Assembly (NCBI GenBank): GCA_001516045.1
Contig: LOEW01000166.1
Coordinates: 1 to 47,219 of the forward strand
Source: Desulfosporosinus sp. BRH_c37
GTDB lineage: Bacteria; Bacillota; Desulfitobacteriia; Desulfitobacteriales; Desulfitobacteriaceae
Reading direction: 5' to 3'
DNA: 47,219 nt
The translations under genes and the position numbers were made by a program. Below the pieces are notes generated by a model. It was not told the origin of the DNA. It saw only the letters and a list, made by a program, of their open reading frames with translations, and did no database searches. This document shows positions 7,748 to 17,044 of this stretch, piece after piece. Position 1 is the first letter of the stretch; each line of letters starts with the position of its first letter.

Positions 7748-10700
7748 TAAAATTCCCCCATTTCTATGTTCATACCAAGGGTAATTCTTTTTAAGGACTG
7801 CTTAGCAGAATCAAAGTCATAGTTTTTAATATACGCATCAACCTCCTGTATTTCATTATGAAACATTGATTTCCCCAAGCTCTTTTTTAGAGTTTCTAAG
7901 CACTCTGTTGCATCCAAGTTATCCTCATGAAGAAGCTTTATTAGTTCCAAGAGAATGCCCTGAATCTCAACCATGTTTATTGGAGGTTCTTTGTCATCCA
8001 ATTCTATATCAGTCAGTTCTTTCTGTTCTACAGGGTTCAGCTGTATAAGTGACTGCGTCACCAGTTCAAGTTCTTTATCGAGTTCAACCAATAATCGGTC
8101 AATTGCAGGCGCAGACAAAGCAGCAATTGCTTCTTCTAGTCCCTGGGCCAAATCATATACTCCAATAATGGAGAGGTTCCCTGCAACCCCTTTTAGGGTA
8201 TGGGCCAGGCGCTCGGCGGTATCAGTATCCTTCTCCTGCAACGCCTTTCTTATTTCAACAGTAAAAGAAGCATATTTTTCGGAAAAATCCAATAAAAGCC
8301 TCTTGTACAGCTTTTCGTTCCTGTTTAATCTCTTTAAGCCAGTTTCGAGTTCGATTCCTGGTAACCTTTTCGGAAGGTTGCTTTCGAAATCCTGTCCGTT
8401 TGGTTGAGTCAGCATCTTGGCTTTGATACCCGTATCTGGTCTATGACTTCTTAGCCATCGAGTAAGGACTGAAAACAGTTGATCCGGATTTATCGGCTTG
8501 CTAACATAATCATTCATACCTGCTTCCAGACAATCTTCCTTGGCACCCTGCATAGCATGGGCAGTCATGGCAATAACGGGCAAACTTCCATATCTCCCGT
8601 CCTCTCTTAGCTTGCGGGTAGCCTCATACCCTCCCATCACAGGCATCTGAACATCCATTAACACTAGATCATAATCAGACCCTGTTACAGCTTCTACAGC
8701 TTCTTGTCCATTATTTGCAATATCAACGACCAAACTGGCCTCTTTCAAGATCTCCATTGCTACCTGCTGGTTCATCAGATTATCTTCAACAAGCAGCACT
8801 TTAGCTCCTTCCATCCCAAGCGTTATTTTCATATCACTTCTAGGCAAGGAATCGGCAGTACTGGATACATTATAATTAAACGACTGCATGATAGTATCAA
8901 ACAAAAGTGATTGGTTGACAGGCTTCATCAGGAAATCATTGATACCCGCCTTTTCTGCCCTCTTCATTACCTCTTCCCTACCAAATGCTGTAACCATAAT
9001 TATTAATGGCGTATGACTTAACCTTTGGTCCTTCATGATAATTTTGGATGTCTCTATGCCATCCAGCTCCGGCATCTTCCAGTCCATTAATACTAAATCA
9101 TAAGGTTTATCCGCAGCCGCCCGTTTCAACTCTAAAATCGCCTTCTCACCCGATTCGACCGAGATGGATTCAAACCCGAACGACATAATCTGCTCTGACA
9201 AAACCTCTCTGGCAGGTTCACTATCATCGACAATAAGCACCCTAATTCCAGCTAAATCAGGCGGAGTCAAAAGACTGTGTTCTTTCTCCTCTGGCTGACG
9301 GACAAACTCAGCTGTAAAGCTGAAAATACTCCCCTTGCCCGAACTGCTTTCAACAGATATTTCCCCATTCATTAGCTGCACCAAACGTTTACTAATTGTC
9401 AGTCCCAGTCCGGTCCCACCGTATTTCCTAGTCACCGAGCTATCTGCCTGAGAAAACGCTGTAAATAACTTGTCAATCTCTCCACGGGTCATTCCAATCC
9501 CAGTGTCCTTAACACTGAATTTGATCTTGCAAAGTTTTTCATCCTTATTGAGCAATTCCGCCTTGATTAAAATGTGCCCAGTTTCAGTGAACTTAACGGC
9601 ATTGTTGGCCAAATTGGTAAGTACCTGTCCTAAGCGTAGGGGATCTCCGATCAGGGCCCGCGGAACATCCTCTGTGATGGTGCTTAGTAGTTCAACACCC
9701 TTTTTGGCAGCTTCAACAGAAATTATGTTAACTATATTGTTCATTACATCCTCTAACCTAAAATCTATTGATTCCATTTCCATCCGTCCAGCTTCAATCT
9801 TGGAGAAATCAAGAATATCATTGATAATCCCCAATAGAGACTTGGCTGAAGTATCTATCTTTTTGAGATAATCATATTGTTTGGGGGTGAGATCGGTTTT
9901 AAGTGCCAGTCCGGAAAAACCGATAATGGCGTTCATTGGGGTACGGATTTCATGGCTCATATTAGCCAGAAACTCGCTCTTAGAACTGGCCGCAGCCTCA
10001 GCAACCTCTTTAGCCAGTTTAAGCTCTAGGGTGCGCTTTTCAATCATCTCTTCCAGATGTTGCTGGTATTGTTTTAGTTCGGAAATATCCTCATGAAGAA
10101 TAACGAAGTTTTTCACATTTCCATCTGCATTCTTGATTGGGTAATATCTGCTTTTTAAAAATAACTCCCTTCCTTTTCCAAAACTTGCAGCAACATCAAA
10201 TCGGCTCTCAAAAGCCGGTACTGTCTCACCCTGCAAGACCTTTTCGATGAAAGGAAGGGCACCTATCTTCTTAACCTGTTCATCCTTAAGTACATTTCGC
10301 TTGCCGATAAACTCTTTAGCAGAATAATCAAACAACTCTTCTGCTGCCTTATTAGCTGATTGAAGAATACCGTCTGTGGTATATACCTGCATAGCAATTG
10401 GCAACTGCTCCATCATTGTTCTGAAGCGCCCTTCACTTTCTTGGAACGCAATTTCAGCTTGGCGGCGGTCGGTAAGATCGCGAATTGACTGGATTGAACC
10501 TTCGACCTCACCTTTTAGGTTATAGATAGGGGCAGCGGTACTAAAAACAAAGCGTTTCTCTCCTCTCAAGGCCGGAACGTCCGCTTCTACCGTCAACCTG
10601 TTCTTTTCCTTGCGGATAAAATTATAGTGTTTTTCAAATATTTCATTAGGTAACAATACCAAATCTACAAGAATCGGCCTTCTCTCACCGTAAAATGGAA

Positions 10701-11256
10701 TAGCATATTCATAATTGCCCTTTCCGATCATCTCTGAAGCCTTGATCCCAGTCATTTCTTCAATAGCAAGGTTCCATGCAATTACTTTTCCATTTGTATC
10801 GATGACAAGTGTAGCATCAGGTAGGAAATTTATGATATCCGCAAGTTGACGTTGGGAGCCTTCTAAAGCCTCTTCAATACGTTTACGCTCCGTGATATCG
10901 GTAATTAACGCGAAGGCACCTTCAATTTTACCAGATGTATCCCGTACGGTTGTGGTATTAAAGAAACAATAAACCTCTTGCCTTGTCTTACTTTGGAGTA
11001 CAATTTCATAACTGCGGTGATCCTGCACTGTTATCTTAGACACAGATGTGCTGAATATCTCCTTATTTTTATCATCAACGTAATCAAAAATCGATTTCCC
11101 CAACATTTCATTTCTTTCATACCCTAACATTTTGCAAAGGGCCTGGTTGACATCCATGGTCACAAACTGCGCTGAAATTAGCCAAAAACCTTCGGAAGTC
11201 GTTTGGATAAGCCTGCGATATTTTTCTTCGTGAGTGTCGGTACTCGAGTTTTTCAT
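7747..11256 (-). CDS. Hybrid sensor histidine kinase (PAS x3, HisKA-HATPase, two REC, HPt)
   Basis: This soluble hybrid kinase of 1169 residues has three PAS domains (about 10-125, 135-265, 272-392), a coiled linker, HisKA with H435 in MSHEIRTP, and HATPase with the usual N and G boxes (DTGIGM, YGGTGLGL). Two receiver domains follow (D725 in LMDWKMP and D868 in LMDVQMP) and an HPt domain with H1019 in AHTLKGVAGN. No membrane segment is seen, so it senses a cytoplasmic signal. The frame could begin at GTG 11268, but AAGGTGG sits 8 bases before ATG 11256, which I take as the start. The full His-Asp-Asp-His relay ends in the coupled GGDEF regulator downstream. Confidence 0.92.
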   Translation of the reverse strand: MKNSSTDTHEEKYRRLIQTTSEGFWLISAQFVTMDVNQALCKMLGYERNEMLGKSIFDYVDDKNKEIFSTSVSKITVQDHRSYEIVLQSKTRQEVYCFFNTTTVRDTSGKIEGAFALITDITERKRIEEALEGSQRQLADIINFLPDATLVIDTNGKVIAWNLAIEEMTGIKASEMIGKGNYEYAIPFYGERRPILVDLVLLPNEIFEKHYNFIRKEKNRLTVEADVPALRGEKRFVFSTAAPIYNLKGEVEGSIQSIRDLTDRRQAEIAFQESEGRFRTMMEQLPIAMQVYTTDGILQSANKAAEELFDYSAKEFIGKRNVLKDEQVKKIGALPFIEKVLQGETVPAFESRFDVAASFGKGRELFLKSRYYPIKNADGNVKNFVILHEDISELKQYQQHLEEMIEKRTLELKLAKEVAEAAASSKSEFLANMSHEIRTPMNAIIGFSGLALKTDLTPKQYDYLKKIDTSAKSLLGIINDILDFSKIEAGRMEMESIDFRLEDVMNNIVNIISVEAAKKGVELLSTITEDVPRALIGDPLRLGQVLTNLANNAVKFTETGHILIKAELLNKDEKLCKIKFSVKDTGIGMTRGEIDKLFTAFSQADSSVTRKYGGTGLGLTISKRLVQLMNGEISVESSSGKGSIFSFTAEFVRQPEEKEHSLLTPPDLAGIRVLIVDDSEPAREVLSEQIMSFGFESISVESGEKAILELKRAAADKPYDLVLMDWKMPELDGIETSKIIMKDQRLSHTPLIIMVTAFGREEVMKRAEKAGINDFLMKPVNQSLLFDTIMQSFNYNVSSTADSLPRSDMKITLGMEGAKVLLVEDNLMNQQVAMEILKEASLVVDIANNGQEAVEAVTGSDYDLVLMDVQMPVMGGYEATRKLREDGRYGSLPVIAMTAHAMQGAKEDCLEAGMNDYVSKPINPDQLFSVLTRWLRSHRPDTGIKAKMLTQPNGQDFESNLPKRLPGIELETGLKRLNRNEKLYKRLLLDFSEKYASFTVEIRKALQEKDTDTAERLAHTLKGVAGNLSIIGVYDLAQGLEEAIAALSAPAIDRLLVELDKELELVTQSLIQLNPVEQKELTDIELDDKEPPINMVEIQGILLELIKLLHEDNLDATECLETLKKSLGKSMFHNEIQEVDAYIKNYDFDSAKQSLKRITLGMNIEMGEF

Positions 11257-11445
11257 GTTAATTCCCACCTTATGCTTCCCATTCAGTCAATACTAGCCGC
11301 ATCACTTGATCAATACCTTTTCAAGGAATATCTTACATCACCTTTCCTGGCTAGGGAGGTGTTCACTAGACGTAATTCTCCATTTCTCTGTAAAACCCTT
11401 CCAAAAAATTTATTAATGTTTTACTTTTATCTCTTGCCCTGGAGA

Positions 11446-11475
11446 TTGTTCTTGCTGTAATATAATAAGTATAAT
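11446..11475 (+). promoter_or_regulatory. Probable promoter of the KaiC/PEP-synthase-like gene
   Basis: TTGTTC (11446-11451), an 18-base spacer and perfect TATAAT (11470-11475), about 140 bases before the start codon. This leaves room for a transcribed leader that contains the hairpin at 11509-11560. Confidence 0.45.
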
Positions 11476-11508
11476 CAATGAATCTTGCACTTAGCGATAT
11501 ATGCAAAG

Positions 11509-11573
11509 CAACGGCGCTTTGGAATTACTCGGGAACGAACGAGTATTTCTGTAGCGCTGTTCTTTTATTTTTC
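11509..11573 (+). promoter_or_regulatory. Leader hairpin with terminator features (possible attenuator)
   Basis: AACGGCGCT pairs with AGCGCTGTT (one G-U), enclosing a second stem TACTCG/CGAGTA with an 8-base loop. The outer stem is followed at once by CTTTTATTTTT. It sits between promoter and gene, only about 45 bases before the start codon, so it would terminate the gene's own leader unless relieved. Confidence 0.55.
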
Positions 11574-11617
11574 CCAATATGGAAGTACTTACCCAATTTA
11601 CGAGGAGGTATTCTAAT

Positions 11618-14209
11618 ATGGAAAATCCCCAAAGTGTGAGTACTGGTTTTGATTCATTAGATGAAGTAATTCAAGCCTTAAGAATGGGCGATAATGTCGT
11701 TTTCCAGGTTAGGAATATTGATGTTTATAAACGCTTCGTCACTGCCTTCCTTGAAAAAAATTCAAGCCCTCCACAAAAGATATTTTACATTCGCTTTGCC
11801 CATCACGCCCCACTGATTGAGAATAATGAGCTTATTGAAGTTTTTCCGGTCAATGCTGACAATGGATTCGAAGAGTTTTGCTCCCAAATTCATAAGAAGA
11901 TCACGCGGGAAGGACGAGATGTTTTCTATATTTTTGACTGCTTATCTGAGCTTCTAGATCGTTGGGCTACCGATTCAATGATCGGAAATTTCTTCAAGGT
12001 TACTTGTCCCTATCTATATGAGCTGAATACGATTGCCTATTTTGCAACCTACAAAAATCGCAACTCCTACCATACCACAGCTGTGATACGTGATACTACT
12101 CAAGTTTTATTTGACGTTTTCGAACTCAATGGCAAAACCTATGTCCAGCCACTAAAAGTCTGGAATCGCTATACACCCACTCTATTCCTTCCCCATGTTA
12201 TCTTAGGCAATCAATTTACACCTGTAACAAGCAGTGGAGAAGTGGCTACTCTTTATTCTCAACTCGGAGAAGATGACGAAAACCCTGAAAGAGATCTTGA
12301 TTATTGGGACCATCTATTTTTAAAGGCCGGGAAACTCCACACCTCCTCTTCTTCGACAATGGATCAAGTAAAAGAGCGCATTAGTCAATTATCCAGGATA
12401 TTCTTAACCCGCGATAAGAGGATTCTTGAACTAATCTGTGAGCATTTTTCCCTTCAAGATATATTAGCTATTAAATCACGCTTGATTGGCTCGGGTTTTA
12501 TCGGAGGTAAAGCTGTAGGAATGCTGCTGGCTCGAAAAATCCTAATCCAAGCAGCTGAGACATGGAAGGAAATCCTTGAACCCCATGATTCGTTTTATAT
12601 AGGATCAGATGTCTTTTACTCTTTTCTTGTTGACAATAATTTATGGAAACTCAAAATGGAACAACGCCAAACCTCCGAACACTATTTTAAAAAGGCCTCT
12701 ACTCTTCGAGATAAAATTCTCCGGGGACAATTTAACGATACGATAAAAAGCAAATTTCTAAGAATGCTAGAATACTTCGGCCAGTCCCCGATTATTGTTC
12801 GTTCTAGTAGCCTTTTAGAAGATGGGTTTGGGAATGCTTTCCCTGGGAAATACGAAAGTGTTTTCTGTATCAACCAAGGGACCCTTGACCAAAGATATCA
12901 CCACTTTGCTGAGGCGGTCCGGCAAGTCTTTGCCAGCACATTAAGTGATGAAGCACTCGCCTATCGTGAAAAACATGGGCTCTCCGGTACCGAAGAACAA
13001 ATGGCACTTCTGGTACAAAGAGTATCCGGCTCCAATAAGCAGGACTACTTCTTTCCTGATGTCGCTGGGGTGGGATTTTCTTATAATACCTATATCTGGG
13101 ATCCTCTAATGAATCCAGACGCAGGAATGTTACGGCTAGTACTCGGGCTGGGTACAAGAGCCGTGAATAGACTGGAAGGGGATTATGCAAGAATTGCTGC
13201 TTTAGACCGACCCCAAACAATGCCTTATGATGGTCTCCAGAGTTTTAAAGCTTATTCCCAACGAAAAATTGACGTGCTGAACATTCGCCACAACCGTCAG
13301 GAATGCCTTTCGATCCAAGATCTAATGGATCAACAAATCCAGTTACATCAAACAATGATAGCTGAAAGAGACTTAGAAGCGGAACAAAGAATGAGACAAC
13401 TTAACCTCAAGCGCAAAGAATCCTGGGTTTTTAGTTTTAACCCTTTATTTTCACGAACTGATATATCCCAAACCTTCTCGAAACTTCTTAAAATATTGTC
13501 AGCAGCATATTGTCATCCTGTCGATATTGAATTCACGGTAAACTTCAAAAGCGATGGCAAGTATGCCATCAACCTCTTACAATGTAGGCCTTTACAAGTA
13601 CAAGGCTTTAAAGACCGAGTAGAAATACCCCATGATATCCCCTTGAAGCAAATTGTCTTTAAAAGCAAAGGTAATTTCATGGGCGGAAATATTTATACCC
13701 CCATTCATAAAGTCATCATTGTGGACCCCCAAGTTTATAACCAACTCAGGCAAGTAGAAAAATATGAGGTTGCCAGAACCATAGGAAGGCTCAATAAGCA
13801 AATCCGCAAAGAAACAACCATTGCACTTCTTTTAGGGCCTGGAAGATGGGGATCAAGTATTCCCTCTTTAGGGGTCCCAGTTGCTTTTGCAGAGTTAAAT
13901 CAGATTTCGATCTTAGGCGAAATCGGGTACCAGCACACTGGTTTCCTTCCCGATGTAGCGTTTGGAACCCATTTTTTTCAAGACATCGTCGAAAGTGAGA
14001 TATTCTACCTAGCCCTTTTTCCCGAAAAGCAAGACACTATCTATCAATTAAATTTGCTAGAAAACGTCGCTCAGAAATCTCTTGCCAAAATTACAGATAA
14101 CTTTAATCTTGAAGAAGCTGTAAAAGTATATGATCTTAAACCAGGGAAACTTAACTTGCAATTGATTTCAGATATCAAGGGACAGGAGCTTCAATGCTTT
14201 TTCAGCTGA
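11618..14209 (+). CDS. KaiC-like / PEP-synthase N-terminal (PPDK ATP-grasp) domain protein of unknown function
   Basis: The start is ATG 11618, preceded by AGGAGG; an in-frame ATG at 11579 has no such site. In the 863 residues, the first about 220 resemble a KaiC/RecA fold (STGFDSLDEVIQALRMGDNV) but lack a Walker A GKT, so ATP binding there is doubtful. Residues about 290-690 match the pyruvate phosphate dikinase/PEP synthase ATP-grasp region (GSGFIGGKAVGM, IVRSSSLLEDG, FPGKYESVF, FTVNFKSDGKYAINLLQCRPLQ). The swivelling phosphohistidine domain and the PEP-binding barrel of true PEP synthase are absent. A further conserved-looking region holds GPGRWGSS. It is probably not a PEP synthase; an ATP-dependent phosphotransfer or regulatory role is inference. 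Confidence 0.75.
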   Translation: MENPQSVSTGFDSLDEVIQALRMGDNVVFQVRNIDVYKRFVTAFLEKNSSPPQKIFYIRFAHHAPLIENNELIEVFPVNADNGFEEFCSQIHKKITREGRDVFYIFDCLSELLDRWATDSMIGNFFKVTCPYLYELNTIAYFATYKNRNSYHTTAVIRDTTQVLFDVFELNGKTYVQPLKVWNRYTPTLFLPHVILGNQFTPVTSSGEVATLYSQLGEDDENPERDLDYWDHLFLKAGKLHTSSSSTMDQVKERISQLSRIFLTRDKRILELICEHFSLQDILAIKSRLIGSGFIGGKAVGMLLARKILIQAAETWKEILEPHDSFYIGSDVFYSFLVDNNLWKLKMEQRQTSEHYFKKASTLRDKILRGQFNDTIKSKFLRMLEYFGQSPIIVRSSSLLEDGFGNAFPGKYESVFCINQGTLDQRYHHFAEAVRQVFASTLSDEALAYREKHGLSGTEEQMALLVQRVSGSNKQDYFFPDVAGVGFSYNTYIWDPLMNPDAGMLRLVLGLGTRAVNRLEGDYARIAALDRPQTMPYDGLQSFKAYSQRKIDVLNIRHNRQECLSIQDLMDQQIQLHQTMIAERDLEAEQRMRQLNLKRKESWVFSFNPLFSRTDISQTFSKLLKILSAAYCHPVDIEFTVNFKSDGKYAINLLQCRPLQVQGFKDRVEIPHDIPLKQIVFKSKGNFMGGNIYTPIHKVIIVDPQVYNQLRQVEKYEVARTIGRLNKQIRKETTIALLLGPGRWGSSIPSLGVPVAFAELNQISILGEIGYQHTGFLPDVAFGTHFFQDIVESEIFYLALFPEKQDTIYQLNLLENVAQKSLAKITDNFNLEEAVKVYDLKPGKLNLQLISDIKGQELQCFFS

Positions 14210-14212
14210 TGC

Positions 14213-14253
14213 TAAAGGGATACCTAGTCTTATACTAGATATCCCTTTTTATT
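14213..14253 (+). terminator. Intrinsic terminator between convergent genes
   Basis: AAAGGGATACCTAGT pairs with ACTAGATATCCCTTT (one mismatch) around a 5-base loop and continues into TTATT. It ends the KaiC/PEP-synthase-like transcript and abuts the stop of the opposing ANTAR gene. Confidence 0.8.
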
Positions 14254-14825
14254 CACTCATACTCCTTGATAATATCTTTCGCAACCAAAGCTTGAGGAAG
14301 ACGCAAATCCATGGCTCTTTTCTGGATAAGACGAAAGGCCTGTGGTTCGCTCAGTTTTAACTTTTCTACAAGAATCCATTTAGCTTGTTCCAGTGTCTTA
14401 CTCTGATCAATCCGCTTCTTTAATCTGTCCCGCTCATTGATTAATTGAGTCATCGAATTCCGCACTGATAGTGCAAACCGAGCAGTTTGAAGCAATGTTA
14501 AACGGTTAACTGGCTTAGGCAAGATCAAGGCACCTATTTTTTCAAGGCAAGATTGCATATCAAGCAGATGTTCCGGCCTGGCGATCACCACTATTCCTGC
14601 GGTCGTCTTATCGTGCGCATCAAAGACCAAATCTGTTCCTTGTTCATCAGGTAGTGGAGTGCTTACAATCACTAAATCTAATAACGGGTTGAAAAAATTC
14701 CTGCGTGCTTCATTGGCTGAATGAGCGCAGCTTACCGGATAAAAACCTTCTTTCAGGAGCATGCCCTGCATACTGCTTGCTATTTCTGCGATTCCACAAA
14801 CAATTAAAACGTTCCCTGCGCTCAC
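14253..14825 (-). CDS. ANTAR-domain RNA-binding response regulator (transcription antiterminator)
   Basis: The 190 residues have a receiver-like domain (about 1-120), a coiled segment, and a C-terminal ANTAR domain (about 130-185: AKWILVEKLKLSEPQAFRLIQKRAMD). ANTAR proteins such as NasR and AmiR bind paired hexaloop hairpins in leader RNA and prevent termination. The receiver looks degenerate: the usual phospho-acceptor region reads LVIVSTPLP, without a clear aspartate, so control may be by ligand rather than phosphorylation. The start is GTG 14825, with AAGGGGTGA 5 bases upstream. A longer frame from 14891 would overlap glnA. It is the last gene after glutamine synthetase, and the leader of the gltB genes carries a fitting hairpin. 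Confidence 0.85.
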   Translation of the reverse strand: MSAGNVLIVCGIAEIASSMQGMLLKEGFYPVSCAHSANEARRNFFNPLLDLVIVSTPLPDEQGTDLVFDAHDKTTAGIVVIARPEHLLDMQSCLEKIGALILPKPVNRLTLLQTARFALSVRNSMTQLINERDRLKKRIDQSKTLEQAKWILVEKLKLSEPQAFRLIQKRAMDLRLPQALVAKDIIKEYE

Positions 14826-14857
14826 TACAATCACCCCTTTGAGCAGTGAAACTACCG

Positions 14858-16183
14858 TTAATAGGGTTTTAGATATTTTTCGATCTCCCATGCATGAATT
14901 GAGTTATCGTAGGCTTCCCATTCCAAAGCTTTGGCAGCTAAATATTTGTTAAACGTGTGTGAACCCAGAGTCGACAGAATCAAAGGGTCTTTCTTCATCT
15001 CCTCCAAGGCGAACAATAGGTTTGAGGGTAGCCGTTCAAGTTTAAGGACTTCCTCCTCTTCAGCGGTCAAGTTGTAAATATCTACATTTACTGGATCCGC
15101 CAGTGGTAAACGCTTCTTTAAACCATCAAGTCCAGCCTCTAACACTAGAGCTAAGGTCAAATATGGATTACAGGTAGGATCAGGACTTCTGAGTTCGAGT
15201 CTTGTCCCCTCTCCCTGAGGAGCCGGAACCCGTAGCAAGGGACTTCTGTTCATATAAGACCAGGCGATATGCACTGGAGCTTCAAAGCGTGGTTTTAGAC
15301 GTTTATAGGAATTCACGAGAGGATTGGCAATGGCCGTAATCCCTTTAATATGGCTCAATAATCCTGCCGTAAAGTACTTGGCCGTCTCAGATATATGGTT
15401 GTTTTCCCCCCCATTAAAAAGGTTACTTCCATTTCGGGTTAAGGACATATTAATATGCATTCCCGAACCATTGACATTGGGAAGTGGTTTGGGCATAAAA
15501 GTCGCATGAAGACCATTACGCTGAGCAATAATCTTAACAACCATTTTAAAGGTCATGATATTGTCAGCCGCTGTCAGCGCATCCGTGTACCTGAAATCGA
15601 TTTCATGTTGCCCAGCTGCTGTTTCATGATGCGATGCTTCGATTTCGAACCCCATTTCCTCCAAGATAATGCAAATCTCACGACGAGTGTTTTCCCCAAG
15701 GTCGATCGGAGCCAGATCACAATAACTAGCCGAGTCATGGGTAATCGTGGTTGGTTGGCCTTCGTCATCGTTGTAAAATAAAAAAAACTCGCATTCCGGT
15801 CCGACTTGAAAGGTATAACCTAAGTCTTGCGCCTTTTTCAAAGTTCGTTTAAGGATATAGCGCGGATCTCCTTCAAACTGTGAACCGTCATAATTTTTAA
15901 TATCGCAAATGATTCTGGCAACCTTTCCTTGTTGTGGCCTCCAAGGAATGATCGAGAAGGTATCTGGATCCGGAAAAAGAAACATATCAGACGATTCAAT
16001 ACCGGAAAATCCTGCCACGGCTGAGCCATCAAACATGACTCCGTTTGCGAAAGCGTTGGCAAGCTGTTTATCCGTGATCGCAATGTTCTTCATATTACCA
16101 GAAATATCCGTAAACTGTAGACGAATAAATCCAATATCATTTTCCTTCACAGACTTAAGACAATCTTCTTTTGAAAAATGCAA
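14858..16183 (-). CDS. glnA: Glutamine synthetase type I
   Basis: The 441-residue enzyme makes glutamine from glutamate, ammonia and ATP. It has the beta-grasp N-terminus and catalytic motifs including FDGSAVAGF, the metal-binding GPECEFF and HHETAAGQHEIDF, NGSGMHINMS, and PRFEAPVHIAWSYMNRS in place of the more usual NRRSA-type loop. Length matches the GSI-alpha class of Firmicutes, which lacks adenylylation control. Translation starts at TTG 16183 with GGAG upstream; no ATG is available nearby. It follows the glutamate synthase genes after a terminator-like hairpin and precedes the ANTAR gene, forming a complete GS-GOGAT set. Confidence 0.95.
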   Translation of the reverse strand: MHFSKEDCLKSVKENDIGFIRLQFTDISGNMKNIAITDKQLANAFANGVMFDGSAVAGFSGIESSDMFLFPDPDTFSIIPWRPQQGKVARIICDIKNYDGSQFEGDPRYILKRTLKKAQDLGYTFQVGPECEFFLFYNDDEGQPTTITHDSASYCDLAPIDLGENTRREICIILEEMGFEIEASHHETAAGQHEIDFRYTDALTAADNIMTFKMVVKIIAQRNGLHATFMPKPLPNVNGSGMHINMSLTRNGSNLFNGGENNHISETAKYFTAGLLSHIKGITAIANPLVNSYKRLKPRFEAPVHIAWSYMNRSPLLRVPAPQGEGTRLELRSPDPTCNPYLTLALVLEAGLDGLKKRLPLADPVNVDIYNLTAEEEEVLKLERLPSNLLFALEEMKKDPLILSTLGSHTFNKYLAAKALEWEAYDNSIHAWEIEKYLKPY

Positions 16184-16207
16184 TTGAGTTGCTCTCCTTT
16201 CTCAAAG

Positions 16208-16288
16208 TAAAAATATGAACTAAGGCTCCCATATTTGTTATTGGCCTTATTATAACTCAAATAAGTCTCGTTGGTAGCCTAAGTTCAT
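16208..16288 (-). terminator. Long hairpin terminator or attenuator between gltB C-terminal gene and glnA
   Basis: On the minus strand ATGAACTTAGGCT (16276-16288) pairs with AGCCTTAGTTCAT (16215-16227), one mismatch, and is followed by TTTTTAC. It starts 7 bases after the stop of the GXGXG gene. The 48-base loop contains a TATAAT, so a glnA promoter within the loop is possible. It would limit read-through from the glutamate synthase genes into glnA. Confidence 0.65.
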
Positions 16289-16294
16289 AAGTCC

Positions 16295-17044
16295 TTACCA
16301 GCCACAATAAAGATTGCCATAGGGTCTTTCATTATAAGGAATCAACTTTGAAAATCTTTTAGCTAAAATCTGCTCCCAATTGCCGCCAAAATATTTAACA
16401 TAGCCCTTAACATAGTCAGTGAGCTGATCTTGATCATCCTCTGAAAGCTCTTCCACTTTGACTTCTTTCCCCAGTTTGTAAGCTTCTACTTCCCCTCGAA
16501 TATACATAACTCCGCCATGCATCCCCGTACCGCAGTAGGAGCCTACGATTTCTTCCTGTTTTTCCAAGCCTAGACCTAGGACAACAATGACCCCGCCGGC
16601 CATGTATTCCCCTAAGAAATCTCCGACTTTCCCTCCCAGGACAATCGCCGGGATCTTGGTTTGGTATTCCTTCATATGAATTCCGACTCGGTATCCACCG
16701 TTCCCACGAATATAAATTTCTCCACCACGCATGGCATAACCGACAGTATCGCCTGAACTTCCATGGACAATAATTTTCCCATCATTCATAGTGTTCCCGA
16801 TACTGTCTTGAGTATTTCCTTCGACATAAATCTCTAAGCCATTCATATAAGCGGCCATATCATTCCCAGGGGTACCTTTAAGAGTTAAACGTGCCTGGCC
16901 TGTGATTCCATCTCCGATATAGCGTTGACCATTCACATTTTTAACTACGATTTCTTGAGAACCAGTAGCAAGTTCCTCACGAATTTTGCTATTAAGTTGT
17001 TTATAATAGATTCCTTTGGCATTGAGTACAATCATCCGCTTCAC
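16295..17044 (-). CDS. Glutamate synthase alpha-subunit C-terminal (GXGXG) domain protein
   Basis: The 249 residues consist of the right-handed beta-helix GXGXG domain that links the two active sites in glutamate synthase (also in FwdC). Repeats are visible around residues 55-165 (for example MNGLEIYVEGN, MNDGKIIVHGSSGDT, MRGGEIYIRGNGGYRVG, MAGGVIVVLG). In most bacteria this is the tail of the 1500-residue GltB; here it is a separate gene, as in archaeal-type enzymes. Its start lies at 17044, overlapping the stop of the FAD oxidoreductase by 4 bases, so the two are translated together. Confidence 0.9.
   Translation of the reverse strand: MKRMIVLNAKGIYYKQLNSKIREELATGSQEIVVKNVNGQRYIGDGITGQARLTLKGTPGNDMAAYMNGLEIYVEGNTQDSIGNTMNDGKIIVHGSSGDTVGYAMRGGEIYIRGNGGYRVGIHMKEYQTKIPAIVLGGKVGDFLGEYMAGGVIVVLGLGLEKQEEIVGSYCGTGMHGGVMYIRGEVEAYKLGKEVKVEELSEDDQDQLTDYVKGYVKYFGGNWEQILAKRFSKLIPYNERPYGNLYCGW

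Noticed and set aside
7866..8407. Plus-strand open frames opposite the hybrid kinase
   Set aside because: They mirror the codon pattern of the kinase gene, lack ribosome sites and show no domain.
11579..11617. Start of the KaiC/PEP-synthase-like protein at ATG 11579
   Set aside because: It has no ribosome site and lies just after a terminator-like T run; ATG 11618 has AGGAGG at good spacing.
12870..13220. Minus-strand open frame inside the KaiC/PEP-synthase-like gene
   Set aside because: It is the complement of a well-supported coding region and shows no recognisable motif.
14826..14891. Longer ANTAR protein from ATG 14891
   Set aside because: It would overlap the end of glnA; GTG 14825 has a strong AAGGGGTGA site.
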